Below, piece by piece: positions 31,052 to 40,132 of a stretch of 52,338 nucleotides of DNA. The stretch's first letter is position 1. The number at the start of each line of letters is the position of its first letter. Below the pieces are notes generated by a model. That model did not search any database. It saw nothing but the letters and a program-made list of their open reading frames with translations, and was not told where the DNA came from. The DNA lies in the NCBI GenBank assembly GCA_026770575.1, contig MU657179.1:202892-255229 (forward strand). Direction: 5' to 3'. The translations under genes and the position numbers were made by a program. The DNA comes from Pelagophyceae sp. CCMP2097 (lineage: Eukaryota > Sar > Pelagophyceae).

Positions 31052-31265
31052 CCGTGACACGTGAGCGTCCCGGACCCGCCCCGCGCGACGGGCCGTCACC
31101 TTTGCGCCCCCGCAGGCCCGGCGCTCGGCCTCGAGCGAATTTTCGTTTTTAAAGAAGCGAGGTGCCCGCGCGGCGGCGCGGCCTCGTGTTCGCCCTTTGA
31201 ACAGCGGCACTTTGTTCGTGCTCATACCAAGTGTTTTAAAAAAAGATTTCCAACACCCCGCGTGG

Positions 31266-32334
31266 TCAGGGCATTTCTGGCGCCGATAAGAGGTCGAGGA
31301 CGTCTTGTCGGCGGTGCTTTTGGATGGGCATGCGCGTCCGGAGGTCTTGGATGGACTTTGGGATTATGTCGAAGCAGATTATCGAAGGCGATTCCGAACC
31401 CGCGTCGGCCAGCACCGTGCCCCACGCGTCCACGGCTAACGCGTGGCCGTACGAAGCCCGCTTCTCGTTGTGCACGCCTACAAAGCGTCGCCTCGCGTCG
31501 ATGCCGCAAAGTCCAAAAGACGCACCGACTTGCGCGGCGGCGGCGACATAGCACTGCGACTCCACCGCGCGCGCGCGCAGGAGCAGGTGCCAGTGCGCCT
31601 CGCCAGTCGGGATCTAAGCGTCCGTGTGCGCGGGGGTCGGCCCGGCGGCGCACGCACCGTGAAAGCAGAAGGGACGAGCAAAACGTCGGGCTTCTGCCGC
31701 GCGAGCGCTACATAGATCTCTGGAAACCGCAAGTCGTAGCACGTGCTCAGCCCGATTCGCCCGACGGGCGTGTCGACGACGACGGCACGCGGCGGTCCGG
31801 GCTCGGTGGACCGAGATTCCATGAGAACAGCTCCTCCGGGAATCTCCACGTCGAACAAGTGCACCTTGCGATAAACTTCCACGATCGAACCTTCATCGTC
31901 GACGATGACGTGCGAGTTCCACACCTTGTCCGGTGCGCCCTGTGGTCCGAGGGTCGTATGGTTCTCGACAGCAGGGGCTCTTACGGCCGACGACGGCGCG
32001 AGCTCGTGAAAACCTCCCAAAGAGAGCCAGAGCTTGTGCCGCTTCGCGAGTCTGGTAAAGTCGGCGAGGTTGCCGCCGTCGAGCCCCGTGGCCTGGGCGA
32101 CCGTTTCCGTGGCGGCCGACCCAATGAACGCGAAACATTCAGGCAGCGCCAGGAAGGCCGCGCCTGAAAGAGGCGCCTCACGCGGGCCGCGCCGAATGCA
32201 CACGCACCTGCTTCGACTGCGCGGCCGCAGAGCTCGTCGGCTGCGGCGACGTTGTGCGAATGGAGGCCCGTGGAGGTCATTTGCCCGACCGCCAGCCGGC
32301 GCAGGGCACACCGCTCAAGGAAGCTCAACTGCAT
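31266..32334 (-). CDS. NIT1: NIT1-like amidase (nitrilase superfamily)
   Basis: ATG 32334 begins MQLSFLERCALRRLAVGQMT. A 49-nt intron (GTGCGTG to TTTCAG) joins in phase to AAFLALPECFAFIGSAA, giving the catalytic Glu. LWLSLGGFHELAP is the NIT1 signature, EVYRKVHLFDVEIPGG gives the Lys, and GLSTCYDLRFPEIYVALA the nucleophile Cys. A second intron (GTGCGT after SAFT, to GCTTAG) leads to IPTGEAHWHLLLRARAVESQ and CYVAAAAQVG, then NEKRASYGHALAVDAWGT, ending at 31266. The triad E-K-C and the GGFHE motif match NIT1 (deaminated glutathione amidase), a metabolite-repair enzyme. All catalytic residues are intact. It is divergent from CstF-77 across about 200 bp. Confidence 0.85.
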
Positions 32335-32434
32335 CGCAGACAGCGCGAGGCCTCGAGAGCGAGTCCGACGCGGGACCCGACGATCCGATATACGATCCGG
32401 CGGCCGCTTTAAAAGCCGCTACTTGTAGGCCCGG

Positions 32435-32446
32435 CTACAATTGTAG
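32435..32446. repeat. CTACAATTGTAG palindrome in a divergent promoter
   Basis: Perfect 12-bp palindrome between the NIT1 and CstF-77 starts. A related CCGCTACTTGTAGG lies 18 bp to its left. See the matching sites at 6523, 14724, 16636, 22746 and 51927. Confidence 0.7.
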
Positions 32447-32538
32447 GATCGAGAGGACCCGCAAGGAGATGTCCATGCGGTTCCCGGTTGTCCTCTCGTC
32501 GGCGAGCGCTGCAGGGTGCCTCCGGACGCGGGCGGAGC

Positions 32539-34784
32539 ATGGAGCTGGCCCTGGCGCTGCCGGCCGGCGTGGCGCAGGTGCGTGGCCGATGTGCCGCAGC
32601 CTCGGCCCTTTGCAAAGGCCAGGGTGATCAGTTGCCAGCGCCGCTCGGTGCCAAACGCGTCCCTGTAGCTTCCTGCCGGCGGCGGCTTGGAGCAGCTCGT
32701 CGAGGTCTGGGTGACGTACGCGAAGACGGTCATCGACGCGAACCAGGTGGCGTCACCGGCCGCGCGCGCGGCTATCGTCGACGCGTTCGAGCTCGCAGTA
32801 GCCAACGTCGGTGCGGCTCCCTTTCGGGGAGCGCGGGCAGCACGAGCCGCGTAGGGTGCGTGCCGGACTCGACGCCGATCTGGAGCGCCTACGCCCGCTA
32901 CGTGGAATCGTGGCCGAGCAGCGACGTAAGTGTACTCGAGTTTGCGTCTCCTTTCGCGCGGGCACCGCCGGCAACAGGCGAACACGCGCGGCGCGCGCGT
33001 GCTGACGCTGCGCCGGCTGCTGCAGCGCGCGGTGGTCATCCCCATCGCCGGCCTCGAGGACCTCTGGCGACTGTACGAGCGCTTCGAGCACGCGGAGAGC
33101 GAGGTCCTGGCAAAGGAGCTGCTGCAGCGCTACGAGCCTCTGTACTGCGCGGCGCGCGCGGCGGTGCACGACAGGCGCACGTGCTGGGACCGCGCCGGCG
33201 ACAATCTGCGCGGCTGGCGCGCCTGCGTGGCGTTTGAAAAGGCCACCGCGCAAGTGTCGGCTGATGCGTTGGTGGCGTCTACGGCTTACGATGATGCCAT
33301 CGCGCGGCGCGTCACGTGCGCGTACCGCGTCGGGCTGACGCTGACTCAGGCCCCAGAGCTGTACCATGAATTCGCGGCGACGGTTGCGACGCGCGACGCC
33401 GAAGGGCACGCTTTAGCGGCACCCGCGGGCTCCGACGCCGCCGACGCCATCTACCGCGCCGGCTGTGAATTCGCCCCGACTTGCGTTTTAGTCCACGCGG
33501 CGCGCGCCGAGCACCTGGAGCGGCAGAAGAAGCCGTTGGAGGCTCGTTTGGTGCTTGAAAATTTAGTGGTCGCGTCGCCCAACGACGCCGTCGCGTGGGT
33601 TTTGTTAGAAAGGCACGAGCGGCGGTACAACGGCGTCGAGGCCGGTCGGCGCGTCTTCGCGCGGACGCGCGACTTGCGGTCGGCGTGCGACATCTCGGCG
33701 GATATCTACGTGGCGCACGCGTCCATCGAGCTGCACATGAACGGTGACTCGGAAGTCGCCATGCGCGTCTTGGAGCTGGGCTTGAAGCAGCGGCCGGAGC
33801 TGACGACGGACGCGTCTTACGTCCTCGGGTACGCGGCTCTGCTCGAGCAGAAGGGCGACGCGCGCAACGCCCGGGCGCTGCTCGAGCGCGCCCTGTCGCG
33901 CCTCGACGGCGAGTGCGACCGCGGCGACATGGACGACCGCGCGGCAGACGCCGCCGCGGGGCGGCGCAGCGCACCGTTTTGGGACGCGCTCGCGTCACTT
34001 GTCGCGAGGACGACGGCGACGCCCGACGCCGCGACTGCCGTGGCGAAGATCGACGAGCGGCGCCTCGCCGCGCATTCGGCCGCGCGGGGCGACGCCGTCT
34101 GGCACTCTGTGAGCGCGCTGGGTATCGGACCGACCGACGCCCACGACGTTCGGTGGTGCGTCCGCGCCGGCGGCCTCGGCATGCTCGAAGCAGTCCCGGA
34201 CCTCGCCACGCTCCGCGCGCGATCGTGCGTGACCCTCATTTCGAGACGTCTCCGATGTCGACGAGGAAATCGCTCTCAGGAAGTCGACGAGGAAAACTTC
34301 GTCTAGGCAAAAAACGGACGCGGCGCGGCGGGCGCGCGAGCTGGACGGCGACGACGACGTGGCGGCGGCTCTCATGGATGCGGGCTTTGCGGCGCCGCGC
34401 GAAAAGTCGCGCGGGGGCCCGGCGGCCGGCCGCAAGCGCACGCAGGCGGGCCTCACGGACCCGCTGCGGCGCCTCATGGAGCGCCTCCCGCGCCACGCGC
34501 CGCAGCACTCGGGCGTCCACGCCCTCGCCATGGACCGCGACCGTGAGTCCTGGGGGCGAAGACGCCAGGGGGGAGACGCAAACTCGTGGCCGCGACACCC
34601 CGCACCAGGCATCGAATTCGTCCTCGACGCGCTGCAAAACGCCGTCTTCCCTGCCACGCCGCCCGCGTTGCCGCCGCAGCAGCGCAAGCGCCGCGGCCGC
34701 GACGACGAGGACGAAGACGAGGACGAGGACGACGCCCAAGACGGGCCACTCGACGCCTTTAAACGGCGCCGCCAGAATATCTAA
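32539..34784 (+). CDS. CSTF3: CstF-77 / Rna14 homologue (HAT-repeat pre-mRNA 3'-end processing factor)
   Basis: Half-a-TPR repeats run through EVWVTYAKTVIDANQ, CVPDSTPIWSAYARYVESWP, VVIPIAGLEDLWRLYERFEH, SPNDAVAWVLLERHERRY, IYVAHASIELHMNGDSEVAM and LLEQKGDARNARALLERALS. Order and motifs match CstF-77/Rna14. A donor at 34225 and CGTCTAG acceptor near 34307 join in phase to QKTDAARRARELDGDDDV. A GTGAGT intron near 34541 joins RLMERLPRHAPQHSGVHAL to IEFVLDALQNAVFP, the conserved C-terminal segment. The protein ends with an acidic then basic tail at 34784. It scaffolds the cleavage stimulation factor that binds GU-rich RNA downstream of poly(A) sites. The first exon is uncertain; ATG 32539 (MELALALPAGVAQ) is a weak choice. 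Confidence 0.8.
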
Positions 34785-34887
34785 ACGACGTCCCGACGCA
34801 CAGGCCCCTCGTCGCGCGCCAATGAGCTTACGTGGAATCGGTCCTCGGCGAGGAGCTTTTGAAAAGCATTTCGGAATCGCGCGTCGC

Positions 34888-34967
34888 GAGGAGCACCGCG
34901 TGGTCGCAAGGCCGAGCTTCTCTTGAAGAGGAGCGCCGCGTGGTCGCAAGGGCGAGCTTCTCTTGAA
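34888..34967. repeat. Tandem 40-bp duplication
   Basis: GAGGAGCACCGCGTGGTCGC and its continuation to CGAGCTTCTCTTGAA occurs twice in direct succession (34888-34927, 34928-34967) with two substitutions, then CTTCTCTTGGAGAG trails on. It is in the spacer between the CstF-77 and KCTD/Kelch 3' ends. Confidence 0.85.
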
Positions 34968-35033
34968 GAGCTTCTCTTGGAGAGGGCGCGCAGCGTTTGT
35001 GCAGAGCAGCCTGGGCGTCGTTCGTGCCGTCGT

Positions 35034-36452
35034 TTAGCCCTTGACGGCGAGCACCTCCGTCACCGACAAGGCGGATCTAGGCCCAGCGTCTCCCCCAAAC
35101 ACGACGATCCGCCGTGCTTCCGCAGAGTCGAGTCGAGCGGCTGCGCAGCCTTGCCGTCGAGTCTGCATGATCGGCCCAGGCGTGAACTCCATCATCGCCA
35201 CGTCGAGGAGCTCCGTCGAAGCCAATGATTTGGATCGCTCGCCCCATCCGCCGATGACGAGGACGCGTTGCGCATCGACCGACACGGCCGCGCAGTCCGA
35301 GCGTGCCGAGCCCATCGACGGACCGGACGCGAACGACATGGTCCGGATGTCGAGGACCTCCGTCGTATTCAAACGAACCTGGATCGAGTTCCAGCCCTCT
35401 GGATTCGAATGTGATCCACCGACCGCCATGATGTGGTGCTCGTCGAGCGCGACAGCCGCGCATCCGACGCGTTGAGTGGCCATGTCTGGCCCTGGCGCAA
35501 AGGCCATCGTGTCCAGGCTGAGGATTTCCGTACTCGTCAGTTCAGACGCACCGCTGTGACCGCCGACGACGAGGATCCTGCGAGCGTCGAGTGCGACGGC
35601 GGCGCAAAAGGCTCGAGCCGATTTCATGTTCGGCCCCGGCGCGAAAGTGAGCGTCGCGAGGTTGAGCATCTCCGTAGTCTTTAAAGTTTCGTCGGCAGCG
35701 GTCATTCCACCCACCACCAGAACCCGATCTGCGTCGATCTGAACGGCCGCACATCCCAATCGTTCTCGGAGCAAGCTCGGTCCAGCCATAAAGGCCATCG
35801 TCTGCGTCTCGAGCACTTCCGTCGTTTCAAAATTCGATCCATCGAAGACAATGGCACGTCCACCAGCAGATACGGCCGTCAGCCAAGCACGTCGTTTGCT
35901 CATCTCCGGTCCCAGTCGAAATCTCGCGCCTTCGGTCCAGGGCCGCACGCCAAACACGGCCGTCCCGAGGCCAAAGTAGTCCAGCTCCTGCCCCAGTGCC
36001 TCCTGCGCGGCCCAGGGTAACGCGCGCATCGCCCTCTGCATGCGCGGGCCGTCCGGAGGGTCGCCGCGAAGAAAGTCGAGGAGCATGCCAAAGTGCTCGC
36101 CGTCTCGGTCGATGAAGATGGACCCGTCCACAGGGTCCGGCCGCAGCATTGCGTCGCAGCGCCCGAACATGCGCCCGAGCATCGAGTCCTCGACCTTTGT
36201 TAAGACGGCGCGCGACGTCATAAAGCGCGCGCCGCCGACGTTGAGCTTGACGACGTCGTCGGGCGTCGAGGACGCAGTCGTCGACCGCGCGCCGTCGTCC
36301 GCCGCGGCGCGCTCGGCCGCGGCGCAACCGCGCGCCACCGCTATGGCGCCACGCTCCGCCGCCGCAGTGTCGTTTCGCTCCGCCGCCGCGCGATGGCCTT
36401 TGAGGCAGTCTGCGTACGAAAAGTACTTTGCGGCGACCTTTCCTTCTACCAT
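35034..36452 (-). CDS. KCTD-type BTB (T1) domain fused to Kelch repeats, 472 aa
   Basis: An uninterrupted frame starts at ATG 36452 (MVEGKVAAKYFSYADCLKGH). Residues 70-165 are a T1/BTB fold: DDVVKLNVGGARFMTSRAVL, SMLGRMFGR, GSIFIDRDGEHFGMLLDFLR and LGQELDYFGL. Residues 175-472 hold about six Kelch blades, each with a CAAVxxDxxRVLVVGG core (for example CAAVALDARRILVVGGHSG) and a STEILSLDTMAFAPGP linker. KCTD proteins often act as Cullin-3 adaptors, and BTB-Kelch proteins do so commonly, so a substrate-adaptor role is a fair inference. No transmembrane segment argues against a channel. Absence of introns and frame breaks over 1.4 kb is a useful contrast with the WD40 copies. Confidence 0.85.
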   Translation of the reverse strand: MVEGKVAAKYFSYADCLKGHRAAAERNDTAAAERGAIAVARGCAAAERAAADDGARSTTASSTPDDVVKLNVGGARFMTSRAVLTKVEDSMLGRMFGRCDAMLRPDPVDGSIFIDRDGEHFGMLLDFLRGDPPDGPRMQRAMRALPWAAQEALGQELDYFGLGTAVFGVRPWTEGARFRLGPEMSKRRAWLTAVSAGGRAIVFDGSNFETTEVLETQTMAFMAGPSLLRERLGCAAVQIDADRVLVVGGMTAADETLKTTEMLNLATLTFAPGPNMKSARAFCAAVALDARRILVVGGHSGASELTSTEILSLDTMAFAPGPDMATQRVGCAAVALDEHHIMAVGGSHSNPEGWNSIQVRLNTTEVLDIRTMSFASGPSMGSARSDCAAVSVDAQRVLVIGGWGERSKSLASTELLDVAMMEFTPGPIMQTRRQGCAAARLDSAEARRIVVFGGDAGPRSALSVTEVLAVKG

Positions 36453-36676
36453 GGCAATTTTCCCCTCTTCGGGCGCGCCGCGCTCACGCGAGCGGATCGG
36501 AGGCGCGACCTCGCGGCGACGGCACGCGACCGCACGCTCGCGACACCCGTGTCTGTCAATAGATCAAACAGGGAGTGTTTACACGTCTGCCAAAATTCGC
36601 ACCCGTTTCTGAATGTTTCCCCGCGTCGAGTGACTGGGCGACGCGGAGAGCGCGGGTGTTCCTCCGCGGCGCGGGA

Positions 36677-37078
36677 ATGAGGGGGACGCCCATCTCGCTG
36701 GCGCTGAGGGCGGCGGACGACGAGTACTTCAACGGCGCAGCGGCCGGCCGCGACGGCGCAAAGGCCATCGACACGGCGAGCGCGACGCAGGCGAGGCCCG
36801 ACCTTGCGAGCCGACGCACCGAGGCGGGTGGCGTGCAGAGGCGGCCTCCGATGCCATCGTCATCACCTTAGGCGTCTCGCGCGGGCGGCCCGACGCGGCC
36901 CGACGGCGCGATGCCCGACGGCTCCGCGGGCGCGCAGTCCTCGAGGCCTCCGCCCGAAGCGTTGCCGCTGGACTTTGACGAATCGGGCGAATCGCCCTAT
37001 CTGAGCGACGTGCCTTACGACGTCCGCAAAACCCCGCGCCGGGGGTCGTCGGACAACGAGGACCGTCGCAGCGAGTGA
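36677..37078 (+). CDS. Small acidic protein, 120 aa, unknown
   Basis: ATG 36677 gives MRGTPISLALRAADDEYFNG. A 39-nt intron (36833-36871, GTGCAG to CCTTAG) in phase 0 joins EAGG to ASRAGGPTRPDGAMPDG. The end is EALPLDFDESGESPYLSD, then VPYDVRKTPRRGSSDNEDRR and SE-stop at 37078. The tail looks like a disordered phosphorylation region. The intron would be very short; without it the first exon runs to a stop at 36871 and a second gene could begin at ATG 36911. Confidence 0.4.
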
Positions 37079-37103
37079 TGATGGAGCTGTCTTGGAAGGC
37101 TCA

Positions 37104-38363
37104 ATGCACGATGTCGTCTTGAGCGAAAGACGGGCGATTCCTATTTCGAGTGCGGCAAAGCGCCCACGAAAGCTGCGCCGCGACGCCGGACCCCTAGGCC
37201 CTGTGCATTTGGCTGTTCGCGTCCGCGACGAGGTGGTGCTAGCGCTAGCGCGCCTCGAGCTGAGCCTCGAGGCCGTGGCGCACGCTGTTGCGGCGGCGGC
37301 GCGCGAGCACGAGGCCAAACTTTCAAGGCTTTTGGCAGTGGCGCTCGCTCTGGCAGTCGCGACGAGCCTCTACGTGACAACACTACTGGTCCTTGCTGCT
37401 TTAGTCTGCTGCGACAGCAGGCTGCTCGACGCGCTGACGAGCCTCTCGGAAGACGCCTGGAGGCGATTCGCGCCGCCGCCGCGACGGCGGACCCTCTCGT
37501 CGCACGGCGGCTCGCGGAGCCCAGGGGCGGCCGACGCGGCGTTGCCGAGCCGCGACGACGGACCGGAAGACAGCGCGGCGGACGACGGCGCGGCTGACGT
37601 TGTGTCGGGCCGCGCCTCGCCGCAGCCCAGTGGTGGGCCGCGATCACCCGCCGTGGACCGGCCCGCGCGCGCTGTGGGCGGTTTCCGGATGCGCGCGGGC
37701 GTCGCGCCGCGCGGCGCGCACCACGGCCGGCGGCGGCACCGCACGGGCGGCCCGCCGAAGCCGCGCGGGTTTTCGGGACGATGGCGTTATGATCGCGACG
37801 GGAGCGACGCGCAGGAGGAGCAGTTAAAAGTCCTCGGCGTCCCGTGGGCGGCTCGAATGGCTCTAGCCCGGTCCTCGATGACGAAGCGCATCGTGCACGA
37901 CGGCGTGAGGTGGATAGAAGCGACGACTACTGCCGTGATTACCAAGACGCAGACCATTTCACTCGACGGCACAATAATGGCCGAAGTCCATCCGATCGAC
38001 CACTCCGAGGTCAAGTGCTGGCACGCCGTCGGAGGCCTCCCGCGAGACGCCCCAACGCCGGACAAGGCCGTCGAAACGCCGCCGCCGTCGCACAAAGCCG
38101 CGCCGGAAACGAGGGAAACCAAGTCGCAGAGTTGCGGCAGGGGACGACGCATCGTGGCCGTTTGCGCCAAAGGCGGGTTTGACCGTAGGTCCGTCGTGTC
38201 TGTCTTCCTGTACACAAAGACTGGCAACCAGTCTGTGATCACGCGCACTTTGGAAGACGCCGGCGAGACTTACCACGTCGTCAACCACCTCGTCGTCGGC
38301 AGCACGCGGCAGCAAATAATCACGCACAGCTACTTCCGCCGCGAGCCCGAGGACCACGGCTGA
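37104..38363 (+). CDS. Membrane-anchored protein with a FABP/lipocalin-like beta-barrel
   Basis: ATG 37104 opens MHDVVLSERRAIPISSAAKR. A hydrophobic span LLAVALALAVATSLYVTTLL plus VLAALVCC is near residues 75-105. A disordered Pro/Arg/Ser linker follows. From about residue 225, GFSGRWRYDRDGSDAQEEQL, LKVLGVPWAARMALARSS, IVHDGVRWIEATTTAVITKT and, after a Pro-rich insertion, VSVFLYTKTGNQSVITRTLE and YHVVNHLVVGS form alternating strands. The W-x-(Y/L)-D-R-x-x-S start with LKxLGVPWxxR helices is the fatty-acid-binding/START-like lipid-carrier pattern seen in algal proteins. The insertion between strands is unusual. Function is inferred as lipid or hydrophobic-ligand binding at a membrane. Confidence 0.55.
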   Translation: MHDVVLSERRAIPISSAAKRPRKLRRDAGPLGPVHLAVRVRDEVVLALARLELSLEAVAHAVAAAAREHEAKLSRLLAVALALAVATSLYVTTLLVLAALVCCDSRLLDALTSLSEDAWRRFAPPPRRRTLSSHGGSRSPGAADAALPSRDDGPEDSAADDGAADVVSGRASPQPSGGPRSPAVDRPARAVGGFRMRAGVAPRGAHHGRRRHRTGGPPKPRGFSGRWRYDRDGSDAQEEQLKVLGVPWAARMALARSSMTKRIVHDGVRWIEATTTAVITKTQTISLDGTIMAEVHPIDHSEVKCWHAVGGLPRDAPTPDKAVETPPPSHKAAPETRETKSQSCGRGRRIVAVCAKGGFDRRSVVSVFLYTKTGNQSVITRTLEDAGETYHVVNHLVVGSTRQQIITHSYFRREPEDHG

Positions 38364-38460
38364 GGAGCGCGAGGGGCGAGGCATCGCCGCTCGGGCTTTT
38401 CTAATACTCCCGTATCCAAATCACCGCCGAGTGGACATATCATGGTCATTTACAGTGCGT

Positions 38461-39646
38461 TTATGGGGCCTGGATGTTGTTGAGATATCCGGTGAGCTTT
38501 TCAAACTTCTGGACGGGCCAGACTTTCTCAGACTCCAACTCGACGAAGAGAGGCGCCGCGAAGAACTCGCAATACTCCTCGAGCGAGAGCCAGTTGTCGG
38601 AACGCACGTACGCCGAGATCTTGCCCTGCGACGGCACCTGCGGGAAACGCAATGCCGTGACGAAAAACGCAATGCCGTTTCGAAAAACGGAGCGACGGAC
38701 GTACCAAGTCCGAGGCGGCGCAGTCCATGATGTTTGCCCCTCCGCGCTTCCGCTGGACCTCGACCATCTTCAGGACGGTCGTGTAGACGTCCCAGGCGAG
38801 GTCCGAGGCGTCGACGTTTTGGTCGACCTCGTACTCCTAAAAACACCCGTTAGCGCTTGTTCGGAAACGAAAAGGCGTCGGATGCACCTCGCGCTTCGCT
38901 GAAACGTGCTCGAACTTCCACGCGTCGAACAAGCCTAGGAGCGAATTCGGGAGGGGCGCGAGACAAACGGCTCTTGCATCCCCCGGCTCTTGTTTTCGAC
39001 GACGCGGCGTCCCGACGTTTCGGGCAGTCCTCGCTCTGGATCAAGACGCGGAGGCCGTCGAGGCACTGTTCGGCCTGGAGCGCGACCATGAATTCGACTG
39101 CCTTTTCGCACTTGCATTCAAACGCCTACAATGGAGAAAGCCTCGACATGGCAATGGCCTCGAATCAAAAGCCTCGTCCCAGGAGCACGACAGCCGCGTC
39201 GACGCCGCCGGGCACGTGGACGAGGCTGCGGTCGTGGGCCATGGCGATGCCCGTGAGCTGCATGTCCGGGTCGCCGGCGAAGAAGCCCTCGGCCTCGCTC
39301 GAATCGAGGTCGAACCAAATCTGTGCACATTGCTCAACGAACCAAGGTGGGGAGGGGGAGGGACGCAAGGCCGCGCCTTTTCGTGCGCCGCTTGGACCTA
39401 CGCCCCGGGTCGTCAGCATCGTCGGCGCGCCAGGCATTGAGACAGACGCTGCTTTCTATGAACATCCTGGGCCGAAAGGCCCTCTGCGAACGTGGCGACG
39501 TAGAGTAGGCGCGTGACGGAGGTGCGGTTGCTCGACTTCTTGCGGGCGTCGAGAACGTCGAGAAGCGCGACGCCGATCATCTCCTTCAGCTCCGTCGGCG
39601 GCGCGGGCGGCGCGTCCACCACCTTCTTCTCCACGGCCTCCGACAT
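38461..39646 (-). CDS. Unknown multi-exon protein
   Basis: ATG 39646 starts MSEAVEKKVVDAPPAPPTEL and continues EMIGVALLDVLDARKKSSNR, LLYVATFAEGLSAQD. Later minus-strand exons give PPWFVEQCAQIWFDLDSSEA, GFFAGDPDMQLTGIAMAHDR, FECKCEKAVEFMVALQAEQC, YEVDQNVDASDLAWDVYTTV and KVWPVQKFEKLTGYLNNIQAP-stop at 38461. Each is flanked by plausible GT/AG sites. The mixture of helices with a SLVHVPGGVDAAVVLLG strand suggests a folded enzyme or adaptor of about 260-300 aa, but I do not recognise it. Confidence 0.5.
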
Positions 39647-40132
39647 GGCACCTCTCGGCGCTCAACCCGCCTCGGTCGGCGGAGGCACGACAAACGTGGT
39701 CGCTGAACCGATCGTTAAGTTCCGGTCGATATGAAATCGAGAGGACAATTTTCGAGCAAAGGAAGTCCTTTGCGTGCCCACCCGAGCTGCGCAGAGATCC
39801 GTGCGCCGCGGGGGTGATCTGGGAAATTCTTTGTCGAGATTCTGGTGGATTTGCTCTCCAGACTCGGAGCTCTTTCGAATGCCGATGAGACGCTCGCATC
39901 GCTCTATGCCGGGAGCCCTGGCGACGTCGGGCTGAGGCGGACCGCCCGTATGCGTCGCCGTGGCGTGGCGCGGACGTTTCAGAAGATTCTCAGTTCGGCG
40001 AGGCCAATCTTGAAAAGGAACTGGAAAAACCCGGTGGACCCCTCTCTTGGAAGCATTCCGCGCGCGCCACGCCAGTGTGCCCCGCCTCAATACAGGAGGT
40101 CGGTGCTGCAGGACGGACGCACCGGCAGGGCG
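39647..40132. other. Spacer between divergent genes
   Basis: This lies between the unknown minus-strand gene (start 39646) and the GTPase (plus). A plus-strand frame opens upstream at 39845 in phase with the GTPase, so part of this could be its N-terminal exon. No repeat or other gene is seen. Confidence 0.35.

Noticed and set aside
30143..31225. Minus-strand Leu/Arg-rich frame of 360 codons
   Set aside because: Antisense of the CAG tract (CTG reads as Leu); no real protein features.
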